Part shown: in pieces, positions 10,842 through 21,297 of the stretch
Layout: every line of letters begins with the position of its first letter
How positions within the stretch are numbered: the stretch's first letter is position 1
From: Forficula auricularia
Taxonomy: Eukaryota > Arthropoda > Insecta > Dermaptera > Forficulidae
Reading direction: 5' to 3'
NCBI GenBank assembly: GCA_024734495.1
Contig: JALMQS010000271.1
Span: forward strand, 141,466-205,465
Length of the DNA: 64,000 bases
Program-made: the position numbers and the translations under genes
The notes under the pieces: generated by a model
Database searches by the model: none
Seen by the model: the letters and a program-made list of their open reading frames with translations, nothing else
Told to the model about the DNA's origin: nothing

Positions 10842-11162
10842 GGGGCCGTCCATAAATTACGTCACAATGTGCACAGCATCCCAATGTGATAGAGGGGCCC
10901 AGGGATCTTAAAAATTGTGATGTCACAAAAGTCAAATTAAAAAATTAAAAAATTTTCAAATAAATTTTTTATATTTCAGATTATTACCTATTATTCCAAC
11001 CCTAAAATGTTGGTAAAATAAATCTAGAGAAAAAATTGTAAGCAAGCAATAAGAGTATAAAAGTGATTGTGTGACGTCACAATATAGGAGGAGCTCAATG
11101 AAAATGTGACAGGGGGGTCTAAAAATCTTGAAATTCGTGGGACGTAATTTATGGACGTCCCC
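10842..11162. mobile_element. PIF/Harbinger-like MITE with TTA target duplication
   Basis: Terminal inverted repeats are GGGGCCGTCCATAAATTACG on the left and GGGGACGTCCATAAATTACG on the right (reverse complement). It is flanked by TTA at 10839-10841 and 11163-11165. The TIR style and 3-bp TTA duplication are typical of PIF/Harbinger elements. 321 bp, non-coding. A second, disrupted copy lies at 48.0-48.7 kb. Confidence 0.8.
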
Positions 11163-11614
11163 TTATTATATTATCCTATGACATTTTTCTTCTTTGTCAT
11201 GGTGGAAATCATTATTCTTCATTGTTAACTATATTTTTTAACCGACCTCAAAAAAAGAGGAGGTTACCAATTCGACTGAATTTTTGATTAACAAATGTGT
11301 CGTTTATTATAATAGTGGTTTAACTCCATGAAAATGAATTCGGAGATAACGAGCTTTTTGCAAATTGATGTATAGGGAAATAAAGACAAGTATTCTTCAA
11401 TGTTTTTTATTTTTTATTTTTTAGTACAAATCAAGTAACTTACAAAATAAAGCTAAAACTAATTAAATAAATGAACTTAAACTTTTTTTTCTGGAATTTT
11501 AGTTCTAGACTTTTAGTTCCCTGAGTAATCTAGTAGTGGCTTTTATGGGCTTTTAATGCAATATTTGGAGTTGCTTCTCTTTTATAATGCAAGATATGAC
11601 TAAATGTGATACTA
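11163..11614. other. Repeat flank and AT-rich DNA
   Basis: 11175-11235 matches 48435-48505 in reverse, so the DNA next to the PIF-like MITE is itself repeated. At 11241 the phrase ACCGACCTCAAAAAAAGAGG followed by 'aggttaccaattcgac' looks like the end of a repeat that recurs, diverged, at 27608. Nothing coding. Confidence 0.45.
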
Positions 11615-11873
11615 TTAAGGTAGTTGTTTCATCATATGGGGTTTATTAAGATTTTTTTGAAATTTAGAAAGATTATTATTTAAATACTTCTGCATCGATT
11701 GGTGACAAAAGGAAATTTATGAACAAAATACTTCCGGAGGTATTAAATTCCAAAGATAGAGTTTTTCAAACTCTTATACATTCGGGAAATCGGAAAGTTT
11801 ACATACATATTTAATTATAATTAAGAAACTCTTCTTACCATTGTTATAAAAAACTAAAACAACATTAAACAAT

Positions 11874-12062
11874 GGGGGGTCAGGTAGGCTAGGCGGTAGC
11901 GTGACAGCGAGCTAACCAGGGGACCCGGGTTCGAAACCGACTCGAGACATCCAGCTAAAATCTGACCCCGGGGGTAGAGAGAAATTAAAAAAAAAAATAT
12001 AACTAGTATCGTGATTAGGCTTATGGCTAGAAAGGCCGAAAAGCCAAAAAAACAAAACAAAA
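11874..12062 (+). mobile_element. SINE-A (tRNA-derived) with 13-bp target duplication
   Basis: The tRNA-like head has a B box (GACCCGGGTTCGAAACCGAC). The body contains 'taaaatctgaccccggggg' and 'ttatggctagaaaggccgaa', ending in an A-rich tail. Exact 13-bp direct repeats AACATTAAACAAT flank it at 11861-11873 and 12063-12075. Other copies are at 33691 (+) and 39734 (-). Confidence 0.9.
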
Positions 12063-12227
12063 AACATTAAACAATAACTAAAATATTTTTTAAGAAAATT
12101 TTAATTCATAGTTACAACACAGTTTCTGAGATAATAATGAATAAATAATGAAAAATGTATATTGAAAATTTTACACTAAAACAAGCTGGCAACAACGCAT
12201 TTATTTAACCTAAAAAGTGGGTTAATT

Positions 12228-12349
12228 TTAGTAATTTTTTTGACGTTTTTTCTCTTCAGCCATTGTCGCAACAGCTTTCAATCGCTTATTAAGATCTTTT
12301 TGTATTATAAATTTCCCTTTATAATGTACTTTATCTGAAATATCTATGA
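12228..12349 (-). pseudogene. Conserved short coding remnant inside the TTAA element
   Basis: The reverse strand reads SDKVHYKGKFIIQKDLNKRL then KAVATMAEEKKRQKNY and a stop. The copy at 33441 reads SDKLHYKGRFIKQKVINKRL then KAVAVMTEAKN. Many differences between the copies are conservative at the protein level, so the frame was probably once coding. I do not recognise the family. The upstream part of the protein is absent. Confidence 0.45.
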
Positions 12350-12534
12350 TAAAATATATGTAAGCACAGACAGTGTTGCCAGATTTGTCAAACGAGCACG
12401 GGATTGGCTACTAGTGGTACATAAACAGCAAAAAGTTTTGGGCTTATGAATTATGAATCCTTATTGTCTGTTCTATATACTCTTGTATTAACTTTTTACT
12501 AGTATTGTCGCGAAACAACTACCTTAATCAAAAA

Positions 12535-13128
12535 TAAGTTGACGTGTTCTGATGTGGCCATCCACTTGACTTTACCATTCAACCTGGCCCCTCACTTATA
12601 TTTAATAAAATTATTTATAATCATGCAAGGGGGGGGTGGGTTAATTTTTGCATTTTTAGACTCCTTGGACCCATTGATTATGTATACAAAATTTGGCTTA
12701 GTTTGGTAAATGGCCAAGATTTTCATTTTTTGACCCTCCGCCCCCTCCCCCATTTTGGGGGGTTATATTTTGCATTTTTAGACTTCTGGGGGTCCACTGA
12801 TTATGTATACAAAATTTGGTTGAGTTTGCTAAAACGACCTAGATTTTTAATTTTTAACCCCCCTCCTCCCCCCTTAATTTTGGGTCGATATGCACCAAAA
12901 TCTAATCAGCTCTTAATCTCAATGCACCAAAACTACGTGTGAAATTTGGTTTCGATATTCACACTAGTTTTTGAGCTAGCTTGTCCACAAATTTGGTAAC
13001 GCACAGACTAATTAACTAACTAACAGACATTTTGACACAACAATTATTATCTCAAAAAGTATAATTTTTTCGATGTTAACTTATTAAAGCTTTTTTGTAG
13101 ACAGAAATGCAATGGTTTTGCTCATTTT
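12535..13128 (+). repeat. Repeat R1 copy 2, left part (two tandem units)
   Basis: Starts with GACGTGTTCTGATGTGGCCA and proceeds through two central units, each with 'attatgtatacaaaatttgg' and a C-rich tract. It stops at 'ttgctcattttta' where the 2.6-kb insert begins. The right part resumes at 15741. Confidence 0.8.
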
Positions 13129-13873
13129 TACTTTATCCAATGCAAAGCATGGGTAAAGTATTGTAATCGCTCTCGGGGCAAGCGTGGCTTCAAAGGGTCC
13201 TCAGGTAAAGACTACGGAACCCATGGACTCAATTAAAGTCACAAATTGTAGTATTCAATTAGGTTGAATTTTAGCACGTGACGGTTTTGCCAAAAATTAC
13301 ATGGGGTCTCGTCGAGAGGCCAAAAAGTGCGATTTTTTCATTTAGTGCGTGCGGATGTATGTATGTATGTATGGATGGATGTATGTTATCGTTTTTTTGG
13401 CCCACGATTTTTTCGACACCGTTGCACCGATTGAAATGAAATTAAAAACCTAGCATTCTTTTAACAAAATGAAGCGCTGATTAGTTTTTGGTACATATCG
13501 GCCTACAAACATTAGTACTTTATTTAAGTACTTTTTTAGTTTTTTCTAAATATCTTGAAAATGACTTAACCAATTTGTATGGAATTTAATATCCTAATTA
13601 AGTACCTTGGGGACCACAAAAAAGGTTAAATAAAGTTTTTAGTAAAATTATATTTTAAAGTACTTTACTCTAGACTAAAATAGTACTTTTTTAATTTTTT
13701 ATTTTAAATTCTTTAAAATTTATTCATTTGTTCGTTTTAAGATAGCTCATTTAACCTAACTTAAGTAAGAATGGTTAGGCTTCTCGCTGTGAAATGGTAA
13801 AAATTTGGTAGGAAATTTTATAAGTAACCATAGCAACTGCGTTGTTTTCTTATCCGTTACCTTTGCTTAAGAC

Positions 13874-15185
13874 AGAGAAATCGACTTTAAACCAAAAATA
13901 GCGATTGATTCTCATCTAATGCTTGAGGAATAACCATTCTATATTGAATTTTTGACGTTTCGGTTTTTATTGGTAACCATTGCTGAAGACATAGAGAAAT
14001 CGACTTTAAACCAAAAATAGCGATTGATTCTCATCTAATGCTTGAGGAATAACCATTCTATATTGAATTTTTGACGTTTCGGTTTTTATTGGTAACCATT
14101 GCTGAAGACATAGAGAAATCGACTTTAAACCAAAAATAGCGATTGATTCTCATCTAATGCTTGAGGAATAACCATTCTATATTGGATTTTTGACGTTTCG
14201 GTTTTTATTGGTAACCATTGCTGAAGACATAGAGAAATCGACTTTAAACCAAAAATAGCGATTGATTCTCATCTAATGCTTGAGGAATAACCATTCTATA
14301 TTGGATTTTTGACGTTTCGGTTTTTATTGGTAACCATTGCTGAAGACATAGAGAAATCGACTTTAAACCAAAAATAGCGATTGATTCCCATCTACTGCTT
14401 GAGGAATAACCATTCTATATTGGATTTTTGACGTTTCGGTTTTTATTGGTAACCATTGCTGAAGACATAGAGAAATCGACTTTAAAACAAAAATAGCGAT
14501 TGATTCTCATCTAATGCTTGAGGAATAACCATTCTATATTGAATTTTTGACGTTTCGGTTTTTATTGGTAACCATTGCTGAAGACATAGAGAAATCGACT
14601 TTAAACCAAAAATAGCGATTGATTCTCATCTAATCCTTGAGGAATAACCATTCTATATTGGATTTTTGACGTTTCGGTTTTTATTGGTAACCTTTGCTGA
14701 AGACATAGAGAAATCGACTTTAAACCAAAAATAGCGATTGATTCTCATCTAATGCTTGAGGAATAACCATTCTATATTGGATTTTTGACGTTTCGGTTTT
14801 TATTGGTAACCATTGCTGAAGACACAGAGAAATCGACTTTAAACCAAAAATAGCGATTGATTCTCATCTAATACTTGAGGAATAACCATTCTATATTGGA
14901 TTTTTGACATTTCGGTTTTTATTGGTAACCATTGCTGAAGACATGGAGGAATCGACTTAAAATCAAAAATAGTCATCGATTCTCATCTAATACTTGAGAA
15001 ATAACAATTCTACATTAGGTTTTTGACGTTTCGATTATTATTGGTAACCATTGCTGAAGACATGGAGGAATCGACATAAAATCAAAAATAACAATCGATT
15101 CTTATCTAATACTAGAGGAATAACCTTATTGCATTCCATTTTTTTGACTATTAATGGCAACCTCTACTGAAAACGTGGAAGAATA
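13874..15185 (+). repeat. 119-bp tandem array, about 11 units
   Basis: The phrase AGAGAAATCGACTTTAAACC recurs at 13874, 13993, 14112, 14231, 14350, 14469, 14588, 14707 and 14826, a strict 119-bp period. Diverged units follow at 14945, 15064 and about 15178. The middle units are nearly identical, while those near the palindrome centre are the most diverged. This fits recent expansion in the middle or left of the array. Confidence 0.95.
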
Positions 15186-15625
15186 GACTTAAAATCAAAA
15201 AGACTAAATTCTTTTTTGGTAAACAACTCAAGTTTGAGTTGTTTGCCATAAAAGAATTTAGTCTTTTTGATTTTAAGTCTATTCTTCCACGTTTTCAGTT
15301 GAGGTTGCCATTAATAGTCAAAACATCAAAAATGGAATGCAATAAGGTTATTCCTCTAGTATTAGATAAGAATCGATCGTTATTTTTGATTTTAATTCGA
15401 TTCCTCCATGCCTTCAGCAATGGTTACCAATAATAATCGAAACGTCAAAAACCTAATGTAGAATTGTTATTCCTCAAGTATTAGATGAGAATCGATGGCT
15501 ATTCTTGATTTTAAGTCGATTCCTCCATGTCTCAGCAATGGTTACAATAATAACCGAAACGTCAAAAATCAAATGTAGAATGGTTATTCCTCAACTATTA
15601 AATGAGAATTATTTTTGAATTAATG
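15186..15625. repeat. Palindrome centre and inverted arm of the 119-bp array
   Basis: The array turns around at 15221-15244 (AAACAACTCAA, GT, TTGAGTTGTTT). It continues in reverse for about three units to about 15625, with the units reading 'ggttattcctc..atgagaatcgat'. The inverted units match the diverged units beside the centre better than the homogenised ones. A 64-codon frame (15239-15433) is a by-product. Confidence 0.9.
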
Positions 15626-15740
15626 TCAATATGAACTACAAATTGCAAGTGATATCTGATTAATAATAAAGGAACAAACATATTAATATTTCAAATGAAT
15701 TTGGATAAAGTTTAGCAACGATCCGTTGCAGTTTATTTTT

Positions 15741-15853
15741 AATTGAAATAGTTTTAGCCGTTTTTTACATATTTTGAAAAAAATAAGGAAAAAACCACTT
15801 TTTTCATGCACGATTACAATACTTGACCATACCTTGTATGGTAAAGTAAAATA
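15741..15853 (+). repeat. Repeat R1 copy 2, right part
   Basis: Resumes with 'aattgaaatagttttagcc' and ends with the R1 terminus GCACGATTACAATACTTGAC, CCATACCTTGTATGG and TAAAGTAAAA. Confidence 0.8.
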
Positions 15854-15894
15854 AAATTAAAAAAAAAATGGAGTTCTATCACTATTATATTATA

Positions 15895-15995
15895 CGACAA
15901 AAATATCAATAGAATTTTATATTTTATATGCGACCCGAGGCATTTGTTTTTTCTTCAAATGCGGCCCGTGTAAGCCAAAAGATTGGACACCCCTG
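15895..15995 (-). mobile_element. hAT-type MITE end
   Basis: In reverse it begins CAGGGGTGTCCAATCTTTTG and includes GGCTTACACGGGC and 'aaatgcctcgggtcgcat'. The CAGGGGTGTCCAA terminus is characteristic of hAT elements. A second copy on the plus strand starts at 48329. Only about 100 bp are shared. Confidence 0.75.
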
Positions 15996-16452
15996 TTTTA
16001 AAGGGATGATTGACGGTTTATCCATTCTACAAAGAAATACAATATACATACACATAAAGTATTGAACAAATTTTTGTTTAACATTATTGTCAGCATCCCC
16101 TTTAACTTTAAATTCAAAGGGTGCACACCTATATAGATATAGTATATCCAACCCGTATAAATATCTAATATATTTCATGTTGACATTCTCAATGGAAGGC
16201 TTCTTGTTACTGGTGGTCAGTCACTCAGTCAACCTGCCCTTCTGTCCGCTTCGGTTTCAAACCACCCCTTTGCTTTCTCTTGGGCCATTTTTTAATTTCT
16301 TTTCAGCGAAGAATAAAGAGAAGGCCGTGTTATTATTCATGATCGATTAGTTGACCATTAAAACCTTCGCAATATAGAGGCATATTAAAAAGTTAAGTGC
16401 TATAAAATAGAGACCTGGTATGGAAAGTGGGCTCATAAATTTTCAATTATTA
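15996..16452. other. No recognised gene
   Basis: Moderate-GC DNA at 16180-16330 supports an 87-codon frame, with no recognisable product and no clear splice context. Nothing else is supported. Confidence 0.4.
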
Positions 16453-18013
16453 TTAGTACCTGGCGGACGAGATTTTTTATTTTAATTATTTTTTATATAA
16501 TCAACCACATATTTTGTTTTAATTCAGTCACATGAATCATTTTTTTCTACCACCTGTTGTTGATAATTATTTTAATTAAAAAATTATCCAAATATTTGTT
16601 CCCAAAATTGAATACTTGTTATATAATATACCTAAACCTATATTGGAATATTTTTTTATTATTTTTTTATTCTAATACTATATATATTTGCCTAGATCAA
16701 TTTGCCGCAACGCTGACGTAATTCTGCCGACAGGGTGCACCGTTGGTATATTTGCGACAAATTTTATAATCGTAATTTGGACTCGAATTTTGAAATGAAA
16801 GACTCCAATTGATTTTAAATTAACAAACATTAAATATATTGATAATTATTCCTCCCCCCCCCTCACCACTCAAAAATTAAATATTCAATTCGCTTTTCTT
16901 TGTGCACAGAAAAAGAAATCAATCACATCTTATTTGATTTATATTTTATATATTATTTGTTTATTTTTTAATCATTTGCCACTTTTTTATAATTTTTTAA
17001 AAATCTAAATTTTGTTATTCTTATTTTTTTATTTTTACAAAATTGAACGACTTAAGACACGCATGCCCATATGAGTTTCTCATGACAATACTGGAGCAGC
17101 CTGTCATACATACAACACCTGATCTCTTTTAAATATTTAGAGCCTTTTATCGATTATCGATCCCAAATTTAAAAAAAAATGATATAATATAATTCTCCTC
17201 CTCACACGATCCCACTTATTTAAATAAATCTATTTTCACACAAAAAATATCACAATGCTGTAGATTATAGAAAAAAAATACTTCCAGATTCATATCTAGA
17301 GCCTCATTTCTGTAGTTTTGTCAGGACGAAAATGAGACGAAACTTTTAAGAGACTATGTATTTTCGGGAGTTTACAGGTATACATTTGTAGTGTGGTTTT
17401 TTAAGAGGAATAAAATTTTTGGACCGAGACGCCGCCCGCCAGGGCACCAGCCCGGAGGGCCGAGCTTCTAGGGCATGCCAAAGCCACGCACGAAAAGCTC
17501 GTAAATTAATAGCTACTATTCATTTTTTCTACCACCTGTTGTTGATAATTAGTTAAATTAAAAAATTATCAAAATATTAGTTCCCAAAATTGAGAACTGG
17601 TTATATAATATACCTAAACCTATTTTGGAATAAATTTTTTATTATTTTTTTATTCTAATAAATTAATAGCTACTATTCTTTATACACACAATCATAAAAC
17701 GTTTATTAATAATTCAAACGTTTCGAGAGAAAATGTTATAATATATTTTTAGTATTTGCCCAAATGTTAAGTTGGTTAAAAATGGTATTTAAGAAAAATG
17801 ACATGTCCGTGTGGAAACAAAAGTTTAAAGAAACATTTTTTTAAGAACCCAAACATACCATTCATTTACCTATAATTACTTTAATCAAGAAATAACCAAT
17901 TGAATTAAAGTTACCCGAAGATGAAACCGTGAGATCGATTTATCGACCCGAAAAACCCTAGTCCGTGATTTTCATCGAAATCGCATTAGCCGTTTTCGAG
18001 AAACCGACTATAT
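16453..18013 (-). mobile_element. Helitron-like element (reverse), internally rearranged
   Basis: On the minus strand the 3' end reads CCAGGTACTAA followed by T, matching the CTRR|T rule and the ends at 21.7, 38.5 and 47.1 kb. The 5' part, near 17900-18010, carries the diagnostic 'gaaaacgg..gcgattt' zone in the plus-strand form TTTTCATCGAAATCGCATTA. A block containing CTACCACCTGTTGTTGATAA occurs twice (16540 and 17528), so the copy contains an internal duplication or a second copy. A GC-rich patch separates them at 17420-17490. Confidence 0.55.
17420..17490. repeat. GC-rich patch resembling a Helitron terminus
   Basis: GAGACGCCGCCCGCCAGGGC resembles the GC-rich text before the Helitron end at 60.6 kb (GCGCTCCCCGCCAGGGC). 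The expected CTRR|T end is not clear, so it is probably a truncated terminus. Confidence 0.4.
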
Positions 18014-18175
18014 ATAGGGGTGGACGACCTAATTTCGTGTACACCTACTTCCACTTCCACTTTAATTACCAAGTAGAAGACAATAGATGAAGGGGCATTA
18101 TCGAATGAATTCCAAAATAATTCCACACAATTCTAAAGACGTATACACCTAATTACAATCGCGGTTCACCCCTCG
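18014..18175. mobile_element. MITE family M1, copy C (about 162 bp)
   Basis: Right TIR ATCGCGGTTCACCCCTCG is intact; the left TIR is eroded (AGGGGTGGACGACC). The core matches copies D, E and F ('aagtagaagacaa', 'aattccaaaataattccac') rather than the minisatellite core. Flanks GACTATAT and GATATATA are at best a decayed duplication. Confidence 0.7.
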
Positions 18176-18782
18176 GATATATACCATATACTAGATGAGT
18201 TTTTTTTATCTTGAGACAGTCTTATAATTCAAAAACAGTGCATTATATGGAAACAAGTTTGTTTATATTGAGGGGGAAACTAAACTACGCTATTGTTTGT
18301 CGACCTAGAACAAGCTTTCAAGGGTATTTCAATGTCAAGTTCTGTTTTTTTAAATAGAACCCTATATTTTTCTATACATTTACTCAATCTACAATAAAAA
18401 CTGATCTACTTTCATAAGAACTATTTTTTATACGACATCAAATAAACAAAATACATGAATCAATTAGATCTCAAAAAAATCTTAATAATTATTTTTAACA
18501 ATTCTTAAAATTAATGATCAAATAATAATGATTAAATAATTATTATTAAATAAATATTTATTAAATTGAAAAGTCACAACAATGAAAATAAGTATTTATA
18601 ATGATCTTAAAACTTCATTATACGTATAGGTACACAGATTTAAGGGATTATTTTTCTACTTTATAGAACTACTATTTAAAATTCTTGAGTTTAAAAAAGT
18701 TTCTTTCTCGTGTCAATCCAGTAGATAATTATATTGTATTACTATAATAAAAATGGAGAATTTTTTGTTGAAGACAGAATTG

Positions 18783-19019
18783 AAATGGTCTTAATCAATG
18801 CGGTGAATGTGAAGTTATGGGGCTGCCATGAAAATGGATGCCGAGCGTTTTCCTGATAGGGATACACCCTCACATGCTTCATTTTATCGTGATCTAAATC
18901 TGTTAAAAAAAATAACGAAATTGGAACTGGAATTCATCCAGATTGCGATTCACTCTGGAATGTCACAGAACATAGTCGGAAAATTATTAAATATTTTATC
19001 ATTTTTATTTAATAATTAA
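18783..19019 (+). pseudogene. Decayed HTH (DUF4817-like) N-terminus of a transposase
   Basis: After 'ggtcttaatcaatg' a frameshift-containing reading gives GECERSYGAAMKMDAERFPD then RDTPSHASFYRDLNLLKK. It resembles the N-terminal HTH seen in insect mariner-type transposases ('..AARLYAERFPDR.HPSH.TF.RL..RL'). The 63-codon frame at 18828-19019 keeps part of it. The catalytic DDE/D domain is missing, so this is a remnant inside a non-autonomous element. Family assignment rests on motif memory. Confidence 0.5.
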
Positions 19020-19194
19020 GTTGAATAATTGTTAAAAATAATTATTATTTGAATTTATAGTTCTAATGAAATTTGTTCAGCTTTTTTTGTAAATTTAGGA
19101 AATGTAAAGAAAAATAAAGGTTTCCATTTAAAAAACAGAAGTTGACCTCCGAAGACCCTTGAAAGCTTGTTTTAGGTCAACAAACATAGCGTAG

Positions 19195-19206
<12 letters not shown>

Positions 19207-19246
<40 letters not shown>
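19207..19246. repeat. (TA)n microsatellite
   Basis: About 20 TA dinucleotides within the right inverted end of the mariner-like element, absent from its left end. A shorter TA run lies at 19317-19336. Confidence 0.9.
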
Positions 19247-19251
<5 letters not shown>

Positions 19252-19336
19252 CTTTTTTTCATATAATGCACTGTTTTTGAGTTATAAGACTGTCTCAAGA
19301 TAAAAAAACTCACCCGGTATATATATATATATATAT

Positions 19337-19772
19337 TTAAGAATTGCTCATTTAATATAATAAGCGAAAAATTTAGCTATTCTGTTTAAGAAAAATGAGT
19401 TCATCCATTTTGTCTTTGTTTCTATGTCTTGATTCCTGATTTACCTAGGAAATAAGTTTGTTCTGATGGCAAATCGTTAATATTTACAAATTGTAGGAAA
19501 ATGTGAAAAAATCTAAGTAATAAAATAATCAATATTTATTTGTTAATTAATTAACTTAAAATATTATATTAAAGTAAAATTGAAAAAAAATATTTGTGTA
19601 TTCATTCCTATTCCATGACAAGTCCTTAAAAAATCATTAAAAAATATTATTTCCTGTCATTTTGAAACAGAAGTTCAAAAGCTAGAAAGTTCAAAATCTA
19701 ATCAGTTTTCCCCAAAAATTAAATAATAAGCTTTAAAAATATATACATTTTATATACTACTTCAAAAATTTA
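19337..19772. other. AT-rich DNA upstream of a transposase remnant
   Basis: Probably degenerate interior of the hAT element whose C-terminus follows. No readable frame. Confidence 0.4.
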
Positions 19773-20117
19773 GATATTGATTGGGTTCGTAATCCATTTG
19801 TGATAACGGATACCTCTGTATATGAAGAGGAAGAACGAATTTCGCTTTTTATTAATCGAGATTTAATTTCAAAACATTTGGAAATCAACTAATTCATTTT
19901 TATTTAACATTATATGCGAGCCAAAAAAGCTTTAAAAATATTACAATTTTCTACATTTTATTCGTGGGAATTAGGATTTTCAGCATTAACAAATATAAAA
20001 ACGAAATAAAGATCGAGACTTTTAAATGTAGATGACGAAATGAGAGTGGCATTATCATTTTTACTACCAAATATAAACCAAATTATCAAAAATCATCAAG
20101 TTCAAATTTCGCATTAA
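19773..20117 (+). pseudogene. C-terminus of a ZBED/hAT transposase (decayed)
   Basis: Reading on the plus strand gives DIDWVRNPFVITDTSVYEEE followed by ERISLFINRDLISKHLEIN and a stop. After a frame break it continues with KALKILQFSTFYSWELGFSA, LTNIKTK, a stop in place of a lysine, RSRLLNVDDEMRVALSFLLP and NINQIIKNHQVQISH with a terminal stop. This is the hAT dimerisation region found in FAM200/ZBED5-like transposases, where the family has 'FST.Y.CE.GFS.L..IK.K.R.RL'. At least one frameshift and two internal stops show that it is dead. An AATAAA lies about 35 bp downstream. Confidence 0.8.
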
Positions 20118-20198
20118 ATGTATTCTTATAATTATTTTGTAATTAATAACTCAATAAACATTTTGTTGTCTTTGTAGTACATATCATTTTATTTTACA

Positions 20199-20262
20199 CT
20201 TGCGCCTTCGGCGGGCCTTTTGTTAGCCGGAGGCTTCGCCCCCTGGACCCCCACGTGGCTGC
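20199..20262. repeat. GC-rich hairpin-prone patch after the hAT remnant
   Basis: TGCGCCTTCGGCGGGCC and GCCGGAGGCTTCGCCCCCTG form short TTCG-type hairpins in AT-rich DNA. It is probably a transposon terminus; the family is unknown. Confidence 0.45.
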
Positions 20263-21232
20263 TTTATTGATGTTTTATTAGTTACAGAAAATAAATATAT
20301 TAAATATATATGGGTATAAAAATATATTTTTAAAGAAATTCCAAAAGCTAATGAATTCCTTTCAGTTAGTTTAGTTAGTATAGTTTCAATAATACTTTAT
20401 AATTAACTTTGAAATAAATAAATAATATTGAAATAAATGAATGATTACAAAAGCCAAAAGGCTTAGTTTTTTGAAATGGCTGAGGGTCTTAAATACAATA
20501 GAAAAAGGATGAGGTGAGATTCCCAAGGGTATTTTCAAGAAAAACGGTTTTTAAATAACATATTTTATTTTAAATTAAATATTTTTCATCTATATATACA
20601 TATAATCAAAAGCTAGGCAGAAACTTTTTTTATTTTTTTCTACCCTATTAAAGACGGTTTTCAGAATTTTTTAAAAAATTTTCAACCAACACAAAAGAAG
20701 TAGGAATTTTTGAAATAATAGCTTTTTTTAAATAACCATAACTTTTTCAAAAATTTAGTTATCATGACGTTTTTTTTGTAATTTACTTTAAAAAAATATC
20801 TATTTTTTTAAGTCTTTGTTGCAATATTAAATTCTTCTTCAACGACAATGTATAATAGTTAGAACTATTGAGAATGAATGACACTCAATCATACAAACAG
20901 GGCCGCCAACACTTGTTTTTTTTGCTAGTTTAGTTCTTTTATTGTTTGGCAAGCTATGTTGGCAAACCTGAATTTTTTTTGTTTTTCCTGAATTTTTCAA
21001 TTTTCCGGGCAACTTTTCCAATTTTTTTTTTGCTTATTAACCTGAATTGGACTATTACGAACATTAAAAAAAAAATAGCCAAATCGGTCCAGGCATTTGA
21101 GAGATCTGCGCTTACGAAGAAACAGAAATTCATTTTTATTATATAGATTGAAAATTATTATCATAAGCTATTTTACACAGTAACACGGTGTATTATTGGT
21201 AAGTAAAATTCTTTTAAACTTATCTTATTGTT
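20263..21232. other. AT-rich DNA with small repeat traces
   Basis: A trace like GGTCCAGGCATTTGAGAGAT at 21088, followed by 'atatagat', resembles the tail of a dispersed insect repeat; related text is near 32205. Frames of 60-66 codons at 20839-21146 overlap on opposite strands and are low complexity. Confidence 0.4.
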
Positions 21233-21297
21233 AGTGTGCCGCCAAATTTTGAAATTGTTAAAAGTGTGCTGCAAAGAAAAAAGGGTTGAGAATCACT
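21233..21297. mobile_element. hAT element end fragment
   Basis: GGGTTGAGAATCACTGCTCT, preceded by repeated 'gtgtgccgc/gtgtgctgc' text, is a hAT-type terminus (CAGTGATTCTCAACCC in reverse). The other end is not found. Confidence 0.55.

Larger units (their letters stand above)
11615..12527 (-). mobile_element. TTAA-flanked element, copy 1 (carries a SINE)
   Basis: Ends are TTAAGGTAGTTGTTTC (11615) and its complement GAAACAACTACCTTAA (to 12527), so the element sits between two TTAA tetranucleotides. That target is typical of piggyBac-type transposition, although the GGTAG terminus is unusual. A related copy occupies 33270-33990 in the opposite orientation, and the last 33 bases of the window start a third. 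Without the SINE the element is about 710 bp. Confidence 0.65.
13129..15740. mobile_element. 2.6-kb composite insert splitting R1 copy 2
   Basis: The R1 text breaks at 'gctcattttta' and resumes as 'aattgaaatag'. The insert begins ACTTTATCCAATGCAAAGCA and its far end holds the inverted 'ttggataaagt' near 15702. Its start is laid out like an R1 terminus (ACTTTA, a small palindrome, then 'aagtattgtaatcg'), so it may be a sister family. Contents are about 700 bp of non-coding DNA with a GTAT/GGAT microsatellite (13350-13387), then the 119-bp array and its inverted arm. Confidence 0.65.
18183..19318. mobile_element. Mariner-like element with long inverted ends
   Basis: Inverted ends of about 165-200 bp pair TTATCTTGAGACAGTCTTAT, ACAGTGCATTATATG, 'ctaaactacgct', CCTTGAAAGCTTG and 'ctgttttttaaatgg'. 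The right terminus is CACCCGGTATATA. A TA dinucleotide at the border suits Tc1/mariner target choice. The only coding trace is the HTH remnant at 18783-19019. Confidence 0.65.

Noticed and set aside
13874..15185. CRISPR array
   Set aside because: Units are head-to-tail repeats without unique spacers, in eukaryotic transposon-rich DNA.
17420..17490. A complete second Helitron 3' end
   Set aside because: GC-rich text and a possible hairpin are present, but no CTRR followed by T could be placed with confidence.
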